Assembly (NCBI GenBank): GCA_017544835.1
Contig: JAFYDI010000023.1
Location: 96,206 to 160,205 of the forward strand
Source of the DNA: Lachnospiraceae bacterium
GTDB taxonomy: Bacteria > Bacillota > Clostridia > Lachnospirales > Lachnospiraceae
DNA length: 64,000 nt
Direction of reading: 5' to 3'
The notes beneath the pieces were generated by a model. It ran no database searches and was not told where the DNA came from. It saw only the letters and a list, made by a program, of their open reading frames with translations. A program made the translations under genes and the position numbers. Positions 1 through 7,998 of the stretch are shown in pieces; within the stretch, counting starts at the first letter, position 1; every line of letters starts with the position of its first letter.

Positions 1-122
1 GCATTATTCACAAGGGCCAGATTGAGACGCCCGGTGGCCAGAGCAGGATTCAGATAGGCGACAACGTTGTTGTGGTTACCACCGAGCGCGGCTTTGTCGA
101 CCTTAAGGATATCTTAGCGTAA
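1..122 (+). CDS. trkA: Trk potassium uptake protein TrkA, C-terminal end (partial)
   Basis: The window opens inside a reading frame that ends with TAA at 120-122. The roughly 39 visible residues end in a stretch with GDNVVVVTTERGFVDLKDIL, which matches the end of a TrkA_C (RCK_C) ligand-binding domain. TrkA is the cytosolic NAD(H)/nucleotide-binding regulator of the Trk potassium channel. The TrkH gene starts 15 bases downstream behind an AAGGAAGG ribosome site, as expected for a trkA-trkH operon. Only the C-terminal tail is seen, so the N-terminal Rossmann domains are assumed. Confidence 0.8.
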   Translation, partial: IIHKGQIETPGGQSRIQIGDNVVVVTTERGFVDLKDILA

Positions 123-137
123 AGGAAGGCTTAACAC

Positions 138-1577
138 ATGAATAAATCCATAATAAGATTTATCCTTTGCAGGGTTTTGCAGTTTGAGGGCCTCTTTTTA
201 CTGCTTCCCGTAATAGTTTCATTATTTTACAAAGAAAACACAGGTCTTATATTTGTAATCATCAGCGCAGGCTGTCTGGCTCTGGGAACCTTCGGCGCGC
301 ACTTTAAGCCTAAGAGCAAGGTGTTCTATGCCAGAGAAGGCTTCGTAGTGGTTGCGCTGTCGTGGATTCTACTTTCACTCGTTGGTGCGATTCCTTTTGT
401 GGCAACCGGTGAGATTCCTTCGTATGTGGATGCGGTATTTGAGACCGTTTCGGGATTTACCACCACAGGAGCAAGTATACTTACCGATGTTGAAGCACTT
501 ACCAAGACCACGATGTTCTGGCGATGCTTTACCAACTGGATAGGCGGTATGGGTGTGCTTGTATTCATCATGGCGGTATTGCCTTTGTCGGGAAGCCGTA
601 ACATGCATCTTATGAGAGCGGAGAGTACAGGTCCCGAAGTGGGTAAGCTTGTACCCAGAGTTAAGACTACCGCTACCATTCTTTACGGAATTTACTTCGG
701 AATGTCCCTTATTCTTATTACGTGTTTTTTGATTTCGGGACTCCCGCTTTATAATGCGTTAATTCTTTCTTTTTCCACTATGGGAACAGGAGGATTCGCG
801 GATCTAAATAAAAGCTTAGGCGGTTATTCAAGAGCGGCTCAGACTATTTCCATGATTTTCATGATTTTATGCGGTGTTAACTTTAACGCATATTTCTTAA
901 TCTTAAGAAGAAAGTTTAAGGACTTTTGGAAACTTGAAGAAGTAAGAGTGTATCTCTTTATCGTATTTTTAAGTGCGGCTGCGATTACAGTTCAGATTCG
1001 CGGCGGATTTGACAGCATCGGAGATGCCTTCCATCATGCGCTTTTCCAGGTAGGTTCGATTGTCAGCACCACAGGTTTCTCAACGGTTGACTTTAACGCA
1101 TGGCCCATGTTATCTAAGGTAATACTTTTATTCCTGATGGTAGTGGGCGGCTGCGCAGGTTCGACATGCGGCGGTATTAAGGTGCCCCGATTCCTGATTC
1201 TGCTTCGAAGCCTCGGCCGTGAGCTTTCGCACCTTACTCATCCGAGAAGCGTTAAGAAGGTTAAGTTAAACGGCCAGACGGTTTCTGAGGAAACCGTTTC
1301 AAGCGTTATTTCGTTTATGATTGCTTATGTGCTTGTGGTCATGGTCTCCACGTTTATAGTGGCTGCGGACAACATGGATTTTACCTCAAGCTTTTCGGCG
1401 GTACTTGCCAATGTGGGCAATATCGGCCCGGGTCTTGGAATTGTGGGACCTACCGGCAACTATTCGACACTTTCCGATTTATCCAAGGTTACATTGATAT
1501 TTGACATGCTTGCGGGCAGACTTGAAGTCTATCCCATGCTGGTTCTTTTCTACATGGGAACCTGGAGGAAATCTTGA
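138..1577 (+). CDS. trkH: TrkH family potassium uptake channel
   Basis: Integral membrane potassium-translocating subunit that works with TrkA. The 479 residues carry about ten hydrophobic segments and the four pore-loop repeats of the SKT superfamily: TTTGAS near residue 108, STMGTGGF near 213, STTGFST near 312 and VGNIGPGLG near 425. A GGCAGSTCGG segment near 333 is typical of TrkH/KtrB proteins. Length is normal for the family. The start is ATG with AAGGAAGG upstream. The gene follows trkA directly and overlaps the next gene by 4 bases, so the three are probably co-transcribed. Confidence 0.93.
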   Translation: MNKSIIRFILCRVLQFEGLFLLLPVIVSLFYKENTGLIFVIISAGCLALGTFGAHFKPKSKVFYAREGFVVVALSWILLSLVGAIPFVATGEIPSYVDAVFETVSGFTTTGASILTDVEALTKTTMFWRCFTNWIGGMGVLVFIMAVLPLSGSRNMHLMRAESTGPEVGKLVPRVKTTATILYGIYFGMSLILITCFLISGLPLYNALILSFSTMGTGGFADLNKSLGGYSRAAQTISMIFMILCGVNFNAYFLILRRKFKDFWKLEEVRVYLFIVFLSAAAITVQIRGGFDSIGDAFHHALFQVGSIVSTTGFSTVDFNAWPMLSKVILLFLMVVGGCAGSTCGGIKVPRFLILLRSLGRELSHLTHPRSVKKVKLNGQTVSEETVSSVISFMIAYVLVVMVSTFIVAADNMDFTSSFSAVLANVGNIGPGLGIVGPTGNYSTLSDLSKVTLIFDMLAGRLEVYPMLVLFYMGTWRKS

Positions 1578-2737
1578 TTAAAAAAAAGATTTTATTTAAG
1601 TTAATAATCATCGCCGTGGCCGTTATAGAGCTGGTACTTGCCATAACGGTTAAGGGTTTTGCAGACTTTTGGCAGAAGTACATATTCCCAATATGGGGTG
1701 CCACTTACGGGCGCGTTACGGGCCTTTTTAAGTTCTCGCTCGGTGAATTGTTTATATATCTTTCCGTGGCCTATGTGCTTTTTACGATTGTCCTTTGGAT
1801 AGTGACGCTTGTAAACGTTATAAGGCGAAGCGACAAGTTTAAGAAGCTGTGCGGGTTTAACACCAATTTGTTCTTTAACATTATTGCGATAGTAATTCTT
1901 TTGCAGGTGCAGAACTGCTTTATGCTGTATAGGGTAACGCCTCTTTTTGAGGATACCGAGGCAAGAAATTATGTCGAGAACAGAGAGGACTTGATAGAGC
2001 TTCGCGAAATGCTTGTAAAGCGGGCCAATGAAATGGCCGAGGAATTTGCGCGCGATAAAAACGGTGAGATTATTTTCGATATCGATTACAGGAGCATTTC
2101 CATGATAGCCATGGCCAATCTCGGCGAGGCGGCCAAGGTGCGCGTGGAATCGGGCGAGGCGGAGATTCTGGATGGTAAATTGCAGCTATTGGCGGGATAT
2201 TATTCGACTCCGAAACCGCTTATTAAGTCCGATTTCTTTTGCCAGCAATCGATATGCGGATATTACTTCCCCTTTTCGCTTGAAGCCAATTACAACAAGC
2301 TTATGTATGTGACGAACTTCCCGGGCACCATGTGCCATGAGCTCGCGCATTTAAAGGGCTTTATCTTCGAGGATGAGGCCAATTTTATATCCTATCTGGC
2401 ATGTATTAATTCGGGCAATACCATATTTGAGTACTCTGCAACGCTTGATGCACTTGCGTATGTGAATATTGAGGTAAGAAGAGAACTTGCGGTGGAGCCT
2501 GAAGTGAGAAATACGCTTACGCCCATCTCCGATAAGGTCATATTCGACTCAATGTTCATTACGGAAGAAACCCGCGCCGAAGTTGAGAAGGATGCCTGGT
2601 TTAAGACGGAAGACGTTAAGCGTTTGTCGGATGAATTTATTGATACCAACCTTACATTAAACGGAGTGGAAGACGGAATACAGTCTTACTCCAGAATGGT
2701 TGATTTATTATTAAAATATTACTATGGCGGTAAATAG
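1574..2737 (+). CDS. DUF3810-type membrane protein with HExxH metallopeptidase motif
   Basis: A 387-residue protein with three N-terminal hydrophobic segments (about residues 8-25, 45-75 and 90-115) followed by a large soluble domain. That domain contains HELAH at 255-259 and a downstream EDEANF at about 268, the arrangement of zinc ligands in gluzincin-like peptidases. This fits the DUF3810 family; its substrate is not known. The start is TTG at 1574 with GGAGG at 1564-1568 and a 4-base overlap with trkH, which indicates translational coupling. Peptidase activity is inferred from the motif only. Confidence 0.8.
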   Translation: MIKKKILFKLIIIAVAVIELVLAITVKGFADFWQKYIFPIWGATYGRVTGLFKFSLGELFIYLSVAYVLFTIVLWIVTLVNVIRRSDKFKKLCGFNTNLFFNIIAIVILLQVQNCFMLYRVTPLFEDTEARNYVENREDLIELREMLVKRANEMAEEFARDKNGEIIFDIDYRSISMIAMANLGEAAKVRVESGEAEILDGKLQLLAGYYSTPKPLIKSDFFCQQSICGYYFPFSLEANYNKLMYVTNFPGTMCHELAHLKGFIFEDEANFISYLACINSGNTIFEYSATLDALAYVNIEVRRELAVEPEVRNTLTPISDKVIFDSMFITEETRAEVEKDAWFKTEDVKRLSDEFIDTNLTLNGVEDGIQSYSRMVDLLLKYYYGGK

Positions 2738-2742
2738 TTAAA

Positions 2743-3759
2743 ATGGTTAAAGAAGAAATAAGAATAAGACAAATGATACTCCATATCCTTGACTCTACCA
2801 CAGGTGAGCCGGTGCTTTCGGATGACTGCCTTGAGACGGGGGCGGAGCTTCAGGAATTTATAAAAGAGCACATTGCCAAGATTTTTGCCGGCGATGACTC
2901 CAAAAAATGTGAGTTTCACAAGAGCGAGTCGGAAGTGTACTCGCTCCTTAATACGTATGACGATGAGAACTTCGTAGCAATCAGTAAGGATATAGCAAGT
3001 TATCTCTACAGCATTATGAATGCCAACATCGACATACCATCGGCGGACCTTTTCGTGGTGCGTTTTACCAGCGATTCGCTTGAATATCTTGCAATACTTA
3101 AGATGAATTACAAGGCAATGTATACGCATCGCTCCATACCGGAAAATAACTTCGTACGTAACGAGATATACAGATACAAGGAGCTTCTTCCGGCCGAGAG
3201 CCAGAAACTTGCCGAAGCCTGTGTAATAAGACTTAACGACCTTGCTATCTGGTTAGTTGAGAAGAAAGCGGAGATTAACGGCAAGAAAGAAGACTACTTC
3301 AGCGAGCTTTTCTTAAAGTGTAAGACCAGGCTCAGTGACAAGAAGAAGCTTAAGATAGTTGAAAAGGCCATAGAGAGCGTTAACTGCGAGGCCTACGACG
3401 AACTCGACAGATATGAGCCCAACATGAAGGCTAAGGCCATTATCCACGAGGAACTTGACAAGAACGGCGGTTTCGTGGTGGAAGAATTGGGAGACCTTCT
3501 TTTTAAGGACAGGGAAGACCTTCGCACCGCTTATCAGGACAAGATTGAGAAGTATGACCTGGTCAAAGAAGAAATCCTGCCTCAGAGCGAGCGTACCACC
3601 AAGCGTTTCGAAAGACAGAGTCTTATGACGGATACAGGTATTGAGATTAAGATCCCCATGGATCAGTACGAGAACGGTAACGTTGAATTTATCACCAACA
3701 GCGACGGCTCCATGTCTCTTGTAATTAAAAACATCGGGAAGCTGGATGCCAAATTCTAG
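2743..3759 (+). CDS. Nucleoid-associated protein (NdpA/YejK-like)
   Basis: A 338-residue cytosolic protein without membrane segments. The N-terminal MVKEEIRIRQMILHILD, the central LFVVRF strand and the overall length match the nucleoid-associated NdpA/YejK family. It starts 5 bases after the previous stop and ends just before the next gene, so it lies in the same transcription unit. The Gram-positive members are poorly studied, and DNA binding is inferred from family membership. Confidence 0.78.
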   Translation: MVKEEIRIRQMILHILDSTTGEPVLSDDCLETGAELQEFIKEHIAKIFAGDDSKKCEFHKSESEVYSLLNTYDDENFVAISKDIASYLYSIMNANIDIPSADLFVVRFTSDSLEYLAILKMNYKAMYTHRSIPENNFVRNEIYRYKELLPAESQKLAEACVIRLNDLAIWLVEKKAEINGKKEDYFSELFLKCKTRLSDKKKLKIVEKAIESVNCEAYDELDRYEPNMKAKAIIHEELDKNGGFVVEELGDLLFKDREDLRTAYQDKIEKYDLVKEEILPQSERTTKRFERQSLMTDTGIEIKIPMDQYENGNVEFITNSDGSMSLVIKNIGKLDAKF

Positions 3760-3768
3760 GGAATGCCT

Positions 3769-4875
3769 ATGAGCAATATTATCGATTACGTTAAAGAATA
3801 CGGCGGATACGATTTTGAAAAGCATCGCTTTTGCAAGGAAGATGCGCTTGTACTAAGTCAGTTTTCATATCTGAAATTCGAGGGAATCGTAGACGTGATG
3901 AGTAAAGTCCCGATGTCTCTTAAAGACATTGATGCTTTAAAGGTGCGGGACTCGCTTTTTGCCGATTACAGGTATGAAAAGGATAATCGTGCGCTCTATG
4001 AAGCCATGGTGTCTTCGGTAAGATTCGCCGAATTAAAGATAGCGATGTATATTAACCGTATCGAGGAGGATACGCAGTTTGCCGCGCTTACTTTTATGCT
4101 TCCAGGCAATACTCTTATAGTATTCAGAGGTACGGATGAGACCATTGTGGGATGGCAGGAGGACATGGGTCTTGCCCTTAAGAAGAACATCAAGGGGCAG
4201 GATTTAAGCGTTAAGTACTTAAACGACGCCGCCGGCAGTATTTCCGGCAAGTTCATGGTGGCAGGCCATTCAAAGGGCGGTAATCTTGCCATCTTCTCGG
4301 CTATGTTTGCAAGCCCCAACATTCAGAAACGAATAAAAAAGATATATTGCTTTGACAGTCCGGGATTTAGGACCAAGTTTCTTAATAAAAGCGGCTATGA
4401 TGTTATCGAAGACAGAGTGGTTAAGGTAATTCCTAAGTCTTCTTTTGTCGGAATGCTATTTGACGATGGCGGCAAGAGTGTAGTGGTTGAGTCTAAGTCC
4501 GTAGGCGTTATCCAGCACAACCCTTATATGTGGGCCATCAAGAACGGCAAGCTTGTCAAGACCAAGCTTTCAAAGGGGCACATGCGGCTGATTGCAACGG
4601 TTAACGAGTGGATTCTTTCAAAGGATGAGGAGCAGTTAGAGAAATTTGTATATTATCTTAATATACTTCTTGAGTCATCGGATGCCGACAATACCATAGA
4701 TTTTTCCAAAGAGTTTATCAAGAATTCCACGCAGGTCATTAAGGCTGCCAAGGGGCTTGATGAGGATACGAAGGACTTTCTTTCGCAGTTCTTGCGTTCA
4801 TACTTCGAAATTGCGAAGGATATGATTAAAGAAGAGGTCAAGGAACGCACCGGCAGACACAAGAAAGACGCCTAG
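3769..4875 (+). CDS. Mbeg1-like (DUF2974) alpha/beta-hydrolase-fold protein
   Basis: About 368 residues. A nucleophile elbow GHSKGG sits near residue 168 after an FRGTDE strand near 125, and a YCFDSPGF strand follows, as in DUF2974/Mbeg1 and lipase-3-like alpha/beta hydrolases. No signal peptide is visible. The ribosome site AGGGAA at 3758-3763 fits ATG 3769; an in-frame ATG at 3763 is also possible. The gene follows the nucleoid-associated protein by about 9 bases. The substrate is unknown; a lipase or esterase role is only suggested by the fold. Confidence 0.75.
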   Translation: MSNIIDYVKEYGGYDFEKHRFCKEDALVLSQFSYLKFEGIVDVMSKVPMSLKDIDALKVRDSLFADYRYEKDNRALYEAMVSSVRFAELKIAMYINRIEEDTQFAALTFMLPGNTLIVFRGTDETIVGWQEDMGLALKKNIKGQDLSVKYLNDAAGSISGKFMVAGHSKGGNLAIFSAMFASPNIQKRIKKIYCFDSPGFRTKFLNKSGYDVIEDRVVKVIPKSSFVGMLFDDGGKSVVVESKSVGVIQHNPYMWAIKNGKLVKTKLSKGHMRLIATVNEWILSKDEEQLEKFVYYLNILLESSDADNTIDFSKEFIKNSTQVIKAAKGLDEDTKDFLSQFLRSYFEIAKDMIKEEVKERTGRHKKDA

Positions 4876-4967
4876 GGCAATTTTTGCAATGTTTGTAACA
4901 ATTATGATTAAGGAAAAAGAATGCGTATATTGATATACTGAAGCAAAGATTACGCAAAGGAGTATTT

Positions 4968-5933
4968 ATGAACGAAGTACTTAAGAAAATATCGGATATC
5001 GGCATCGTGCCCGTAGTGGTGCTTGATGATGCTAAGGATGCCAAGCCCCTCGCCGAGGCGCTTATTGCCGGCGGACTTCCCTGTGCAGAGGTTACTTTCA
5101 GAACTGCGGCAGCGGAAGAGTCCATTAAGATTATGGCTGAGGCGTTTCCCGAAATGCTTGTGGGCGCAGGCACCGTTTTGACTATAGAGCAGGCTGACAG
5201 AGCCATTGCTGCGGGAGCCAAGTTTATTGTTTCTCCCGGATTTAATGAAAAGATTGTTAAACATTGTCTTGATAGGGGTGTACCCATGGTGCCCGGTATC
5301 AACAATCCTACAGGTATTGAGGCAGCTCTTGAGCTTGGCCTTGATACGGTTAAATTCTTCCCGGCCGAAGCTTCGGGCGGTATTGAGATGATTAAGGCTA
5401 TGGCAGCACCTTACACTGCCGTTAAGTTTATGCCTACCGGCGGCATCAATGCGAAGAACATCTGCGACTATCTTGCTTTTGACAAGATTATTGCCTGCGG
5501 CGGCTCATGGATGGTTAAGAAAGACCTTGTGGCTGCGGGTAAGTTTGATGAGATTCGTGCACTTACCGAGGAAGCCGTAAGACTTATGTTAGGCTTTACT
5601 CTTAAGCATGTCGGAATTAACTGTGACGGCGAAGATGAGGCGGTTTCCGTAAGTGATTCTTTTGACAAATTATTCGGATTTACCACCAAGGTCGGCAATT
5701 CATCGGTGTTCGCGGGAACTTTTGTGGAGGCTATGAAGTCACAGGGCAGAGGAGTACACGGCCACATTGCCATCGGTACCAATTCGGTGGCTCGCGCAAG
5801 ACACTACCTTGAGACCGTTAAGGGAGCTAAATTCATTGAAGAATCCGCTTCCTACAAGGGTGATAAGTTAAATGCGATTTATCTTGAGGGTGAAGTAGGC
5901 GGATTTGCCGTTCACCTTGTAAATAACAAATAA
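4968..5933 (+). CDS. eda: KDPG/KHG aldolase fused to a C-terminal VOC domain
   Basis: Cleaves 2-keto-3-deoxy-6-phosphogluconate to pyruvate and glyceraldehyde-3-phosphate. Residues 1-205 form the aldolase: AEVTFRT near 43 with the catalytic Glu, GAGTVL near 66, the Schiff-base lysine K129 in VKFFPAE, and PTGGI near 155. Residues about 206-321 add a second module starting with LKHVGINCDG and ending in GEVGGFAVHLVNNK, which looks like a glyoxalase/VOC fold. Normal Eda is about 210 residues, so this is a fusion. AAAGGAGT lies 5 bases before the ATG. It is followed 13 bases later by KDG kinase, so the two enzymes form a KDG-to-pyruvate module. Confidence 0.9.
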   Translation: MNEVLKKISDIGIVPVVVLDDAKDAKPLAEALIAGGLPCAEVTFRTAAAEESIKIMAEAFPEMLVGAGTVLTIEQADRAIAAGAKFIVSPGFNEKIVKHCLDRGVPMVPGINNPTGIEAALELGLDTVKFFPAEASGGIEMIKAMAAPYTAVKFMPTGGINAKNICDYLAFDKIIACGGSWMVKKDLVAAGKFDEIRALTEEAVRLMLGFTLKHVGINCDGEDEAVSVSDSFDKLFGFTTKVGNSSVFAGTFVEAMKSQGRGVHGHIAIGTNSVARARHYLETVKGAKFIEESASYKGDKLNAIYLEGEVGGFAVHLVNNK

Positions 5934-5946
5934 AGAGGATAAGAGT

Positions 5947-6978
5947 ATGAGTAAAGTTATTACCATGGGTGAGATTATGCTTCGTCTTTCCACCCCCAAT
6001 TTTGAGAAGTTTATTCAGGCGGATGAATTCGACATCAACTACGGCGGCGGTGAGGCCAATGTTGCGGTTTCACTTGCCAATTACGGCCATGATGCGGAGT
6101 TTGTGACAGCCGTTCCCGACAATGAAATCGGTGAATGCGCAGTGGCTGCTTTAAGAAAGTACAATGTCGGCACGAAGAACATCGCGCGTTGCGGCGAGAG
6201 ACTCGGCATTTATTACCTTGAGAGCGGCTCTTCCGTACGTCCTTCAAAGGTTGTATACGACAGAGCACATTCTTCAATTTCAACCGCTACCGAGAAGGAT
6301 TTTGATTTTGACAAGATTTTTGAGGGCGCAGACTGGTTCCACTTTACAGGTATTACTCCCGCATTGTCAGATTCTGCGGCAGAGCTTACCAAGCAGGCAT
6401 TAATTGCGGCCAAGAGACACGGTGTGACCGTATCCGTTGACTTAAACTTCCGTAAGAAATTATGGACTTCTGAGAAGGCACAGAGCGTTATGAAGGGTCT
6501 TATGCAGTACGTTGACGTATGTATCGGCAACGAAGAAGATGCAGAACTCGTACTTGGATATAAGCCCGGTAAGACCGACGTTACAAGCGGTGAGCTTGAA
6601 CTTGCGGGATACAAGTCAATCTTTGAACAGATGGTTGCCGATTACGGATTTAAGTATTGCGTATCCTCTCTTCGTGAGAGTCATTCCGCTTCCGATAACG
6701 GCTGGAGCGCTTGCATTTACAATTCCGAGACCAAGGAATTCTATCATTCCAAGAAGTATAACCTTCATCCGATAGTTGACCGTGTTGGAGGAGGAGATTC
6801 TTTTGCCGGCGGCGTAATCTGTGGATTGCTTGACGGTAAAGATTTCAAGGCTGCGCTTGAATTCGGTGTTGCGGCTTCAGCTCTTAAGCACACCATTCCC
6901 GGTGACTTTAACTTCGCATCACGCAAGGAAGTGGATACTCTTGCGGGCGGCGATGCTTCGGGAAGAGTTCAGAGATAA
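5947..6978 (+). CDS. kdgK: 2-dehydro-3-deoxygluconokinase (PfkB family)
   Basis: Phosphorylates 2-keto-3-deoxygluconate with ATP to give KDPG, the substrate of the aldolase encoded just upstream. The 343-residue protein has the PfkB N-terminal glycine-rich motif NYGGGEANVAVSLA near residue 33 and the C-terminal GGGDSFAGG signature with catalytic base D284. The RBS is AGAGGATAAGAG. The pair points to use of uronic acids or pectin fragments. The unit ends at a terminator at 7006-7030. Confidence 0.9.
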   Translation: MSKVITMGEIMLRLSTPNFEKFIQADEFDINYGGGEANVAVSLANYGHDAEFVTAVPDNEIGECAVAALRKYNVGTKNIARCGERLGIYYLESGSSVRPSKVVYDRAHSSISTATEKDFDFDKIFEGADWFHFTGITPALSDSAAELTKQALIAAKRHGVTVSVDLNFRKKLWTSEKAQSVMKGLMQYVDVCIGNEEDAELVLGYKPGKTDVTSGELELAGYKSIFEQMVADYGFKYCVSSLRESHSASDNGWSACIYNSETKEFYHSKKYNLHPIVDRVGGGDSFAGGVICGLLDGKDFKAALEFGVAASALKHTIPGDFNFASRKEVDTLAGGDASGRVQR

Positions 6979-7005
6979 GATTTTTGTACATAGAAAACGT
7001 TTTGG

Positions 7006-7030
7006 AAAGCCTCCGTTTGGGGGCTTTTTC
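7006..7030 (+). terminator. Rho-independent terminator after kdgK
   Basis: AAAGCCTCC at 7006-7014 pairs with GGGGGCTTT at 7019-7027 across a GTTT loop (one G-T pair), and the T-run continues to 7029. Confidence 0.85.
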
Positions 7031-7061
7031 CGATTGCGGGAAAACCCGTTTTGGTGTATCC

Positions 7062-7090
7062 TTGACGGGATAGTTTATATGATGTACAAT
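7062..7090 (+). promoter_or_regulatory. Sigma-A promoter of the DMT transporter
   Basis: TTGACG at 7062-7067, a 17-base spacer and TACAAT at 7085-7090. The predicted transcription start near 7097 leaves only about a 10-base leader, which contains the AGGTG ribosome site of the ATG at 7107. Confidence 0.75.
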
Positions 7091-7106
7091 AGAACAGGTG
7101 TTTGCA

Positions 7107-7982
7107 ATGTGGATTATTCTTGTACTTATTTACGGTATTTTAAAGGGCATTCGAGATATAGCCAAGAAGAAAGCTCTGACTAAGAGCGGGGTTACCGAGG
7201 TGCTCTTTGTATATACGCTTTTGGCCTTTCTTTTTACGGTTCCGACTGTGGGAATATTTAATGGCGCGTCGCTTAGCGTTCCGGGTAAAGAGATGGGGCT
7301 CATTGCCTTTAAGTCTTTTATTATCTTTATAGCGTTTCTGTGCAGTTTCTATGCAATTGAGAAGATGCCGGTGTCGCTTTACGGTGTCATCGATTTGTCG
7401 CGTATGCTTTTTGCGATGATTCTCGGCGTTTTTGTGCTTAAGGAAGTGCTTAAGGGGACACAGATTGTGGCCTTGATTCTGGTGGCGGGGGGACTCCTCA
7501 TGCTTAAGTACAAGCCCAAGGCTGTGCGTACCGGAGCGGTGCGGGAAGAGAAGATTTCGACGGTTATATATATCCTGGCTTTTGTGTCGACGTTTCTTAA
7601 TGCGCTGTCGGGTATGCTTGATAAGATTTTGATGCGTACCGGCAATGTGACGTCGGGGCAGTTACAGTTTTGGTATATGTTGTTTATGGTTATTTACTAC
7701 GGAATTTTTGTGGTAGTGACCAAGACCCGTATCAACTGGAAGGGAGTGCTCGGCAATCCTTATGTGTGGCTTATTTCCGTTCTTTTTGTAATTGCGGACA
7801 GATGCCTCTTTATTGCGAATGGTTACGGCGCATCGAGAGTTACCGTTATGACCCTTCTTAAGCAGGTATGCTGCATTGTGACTATTGCAGGCGGCAGAAT
7901 TATATTTAAAGAGAAGAATACTTTGCAGCGTTTTATATGCGCGGCGGTTATTATAGCCGGAATTGTTATTTCGGTACTGTAA
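7107..7982 (+). CDS. DMT/EamA family membrane transporter
   Basis: About 291 residues with ten hydrophobic helices in two halves, as in EamA drug/metabolite transporters. The first half holds MPVSLYGVIDLSRMLFAMIL, and the second ends in a helix and a short cytosolic stub. ATG 7107 was chosen because AGGTG lies 6 bases upstream; GTG 7098 would have almost no leader given the promoter at 7062-7090. The substrate cannot be told from sequence. The helicase gene starts 17 bases downstream. Confidence 0.82.
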   Translation: MWIILVLIYGILKGIRDIAKKKALTKSGVTEVLFVYTLLAFLFTVPTVGIFNGASLSVPGKEMGLIAFKSFIIFIAFLCSFYAIEKMPVSLYGVIDLSRMLFAMILGVFVLKEVLKGTQIVALILVAGGLLMLKYKPKAVRTGAVREEKISTVIYILAFVSTFLNALSGMLDKILMRTGNVTSGQLQFWYMLFMVIYYGIFVVVTKTRINWKGVLGNPYVWLISVLFVIADRCLFIANGYGASRVTVMTLLKQVCCIVTIAGGRIIFKEKNTLQRFICAAVIIAGIVISVL

Positions 7983-7998
7983 GGAGTTATGGATTTGT

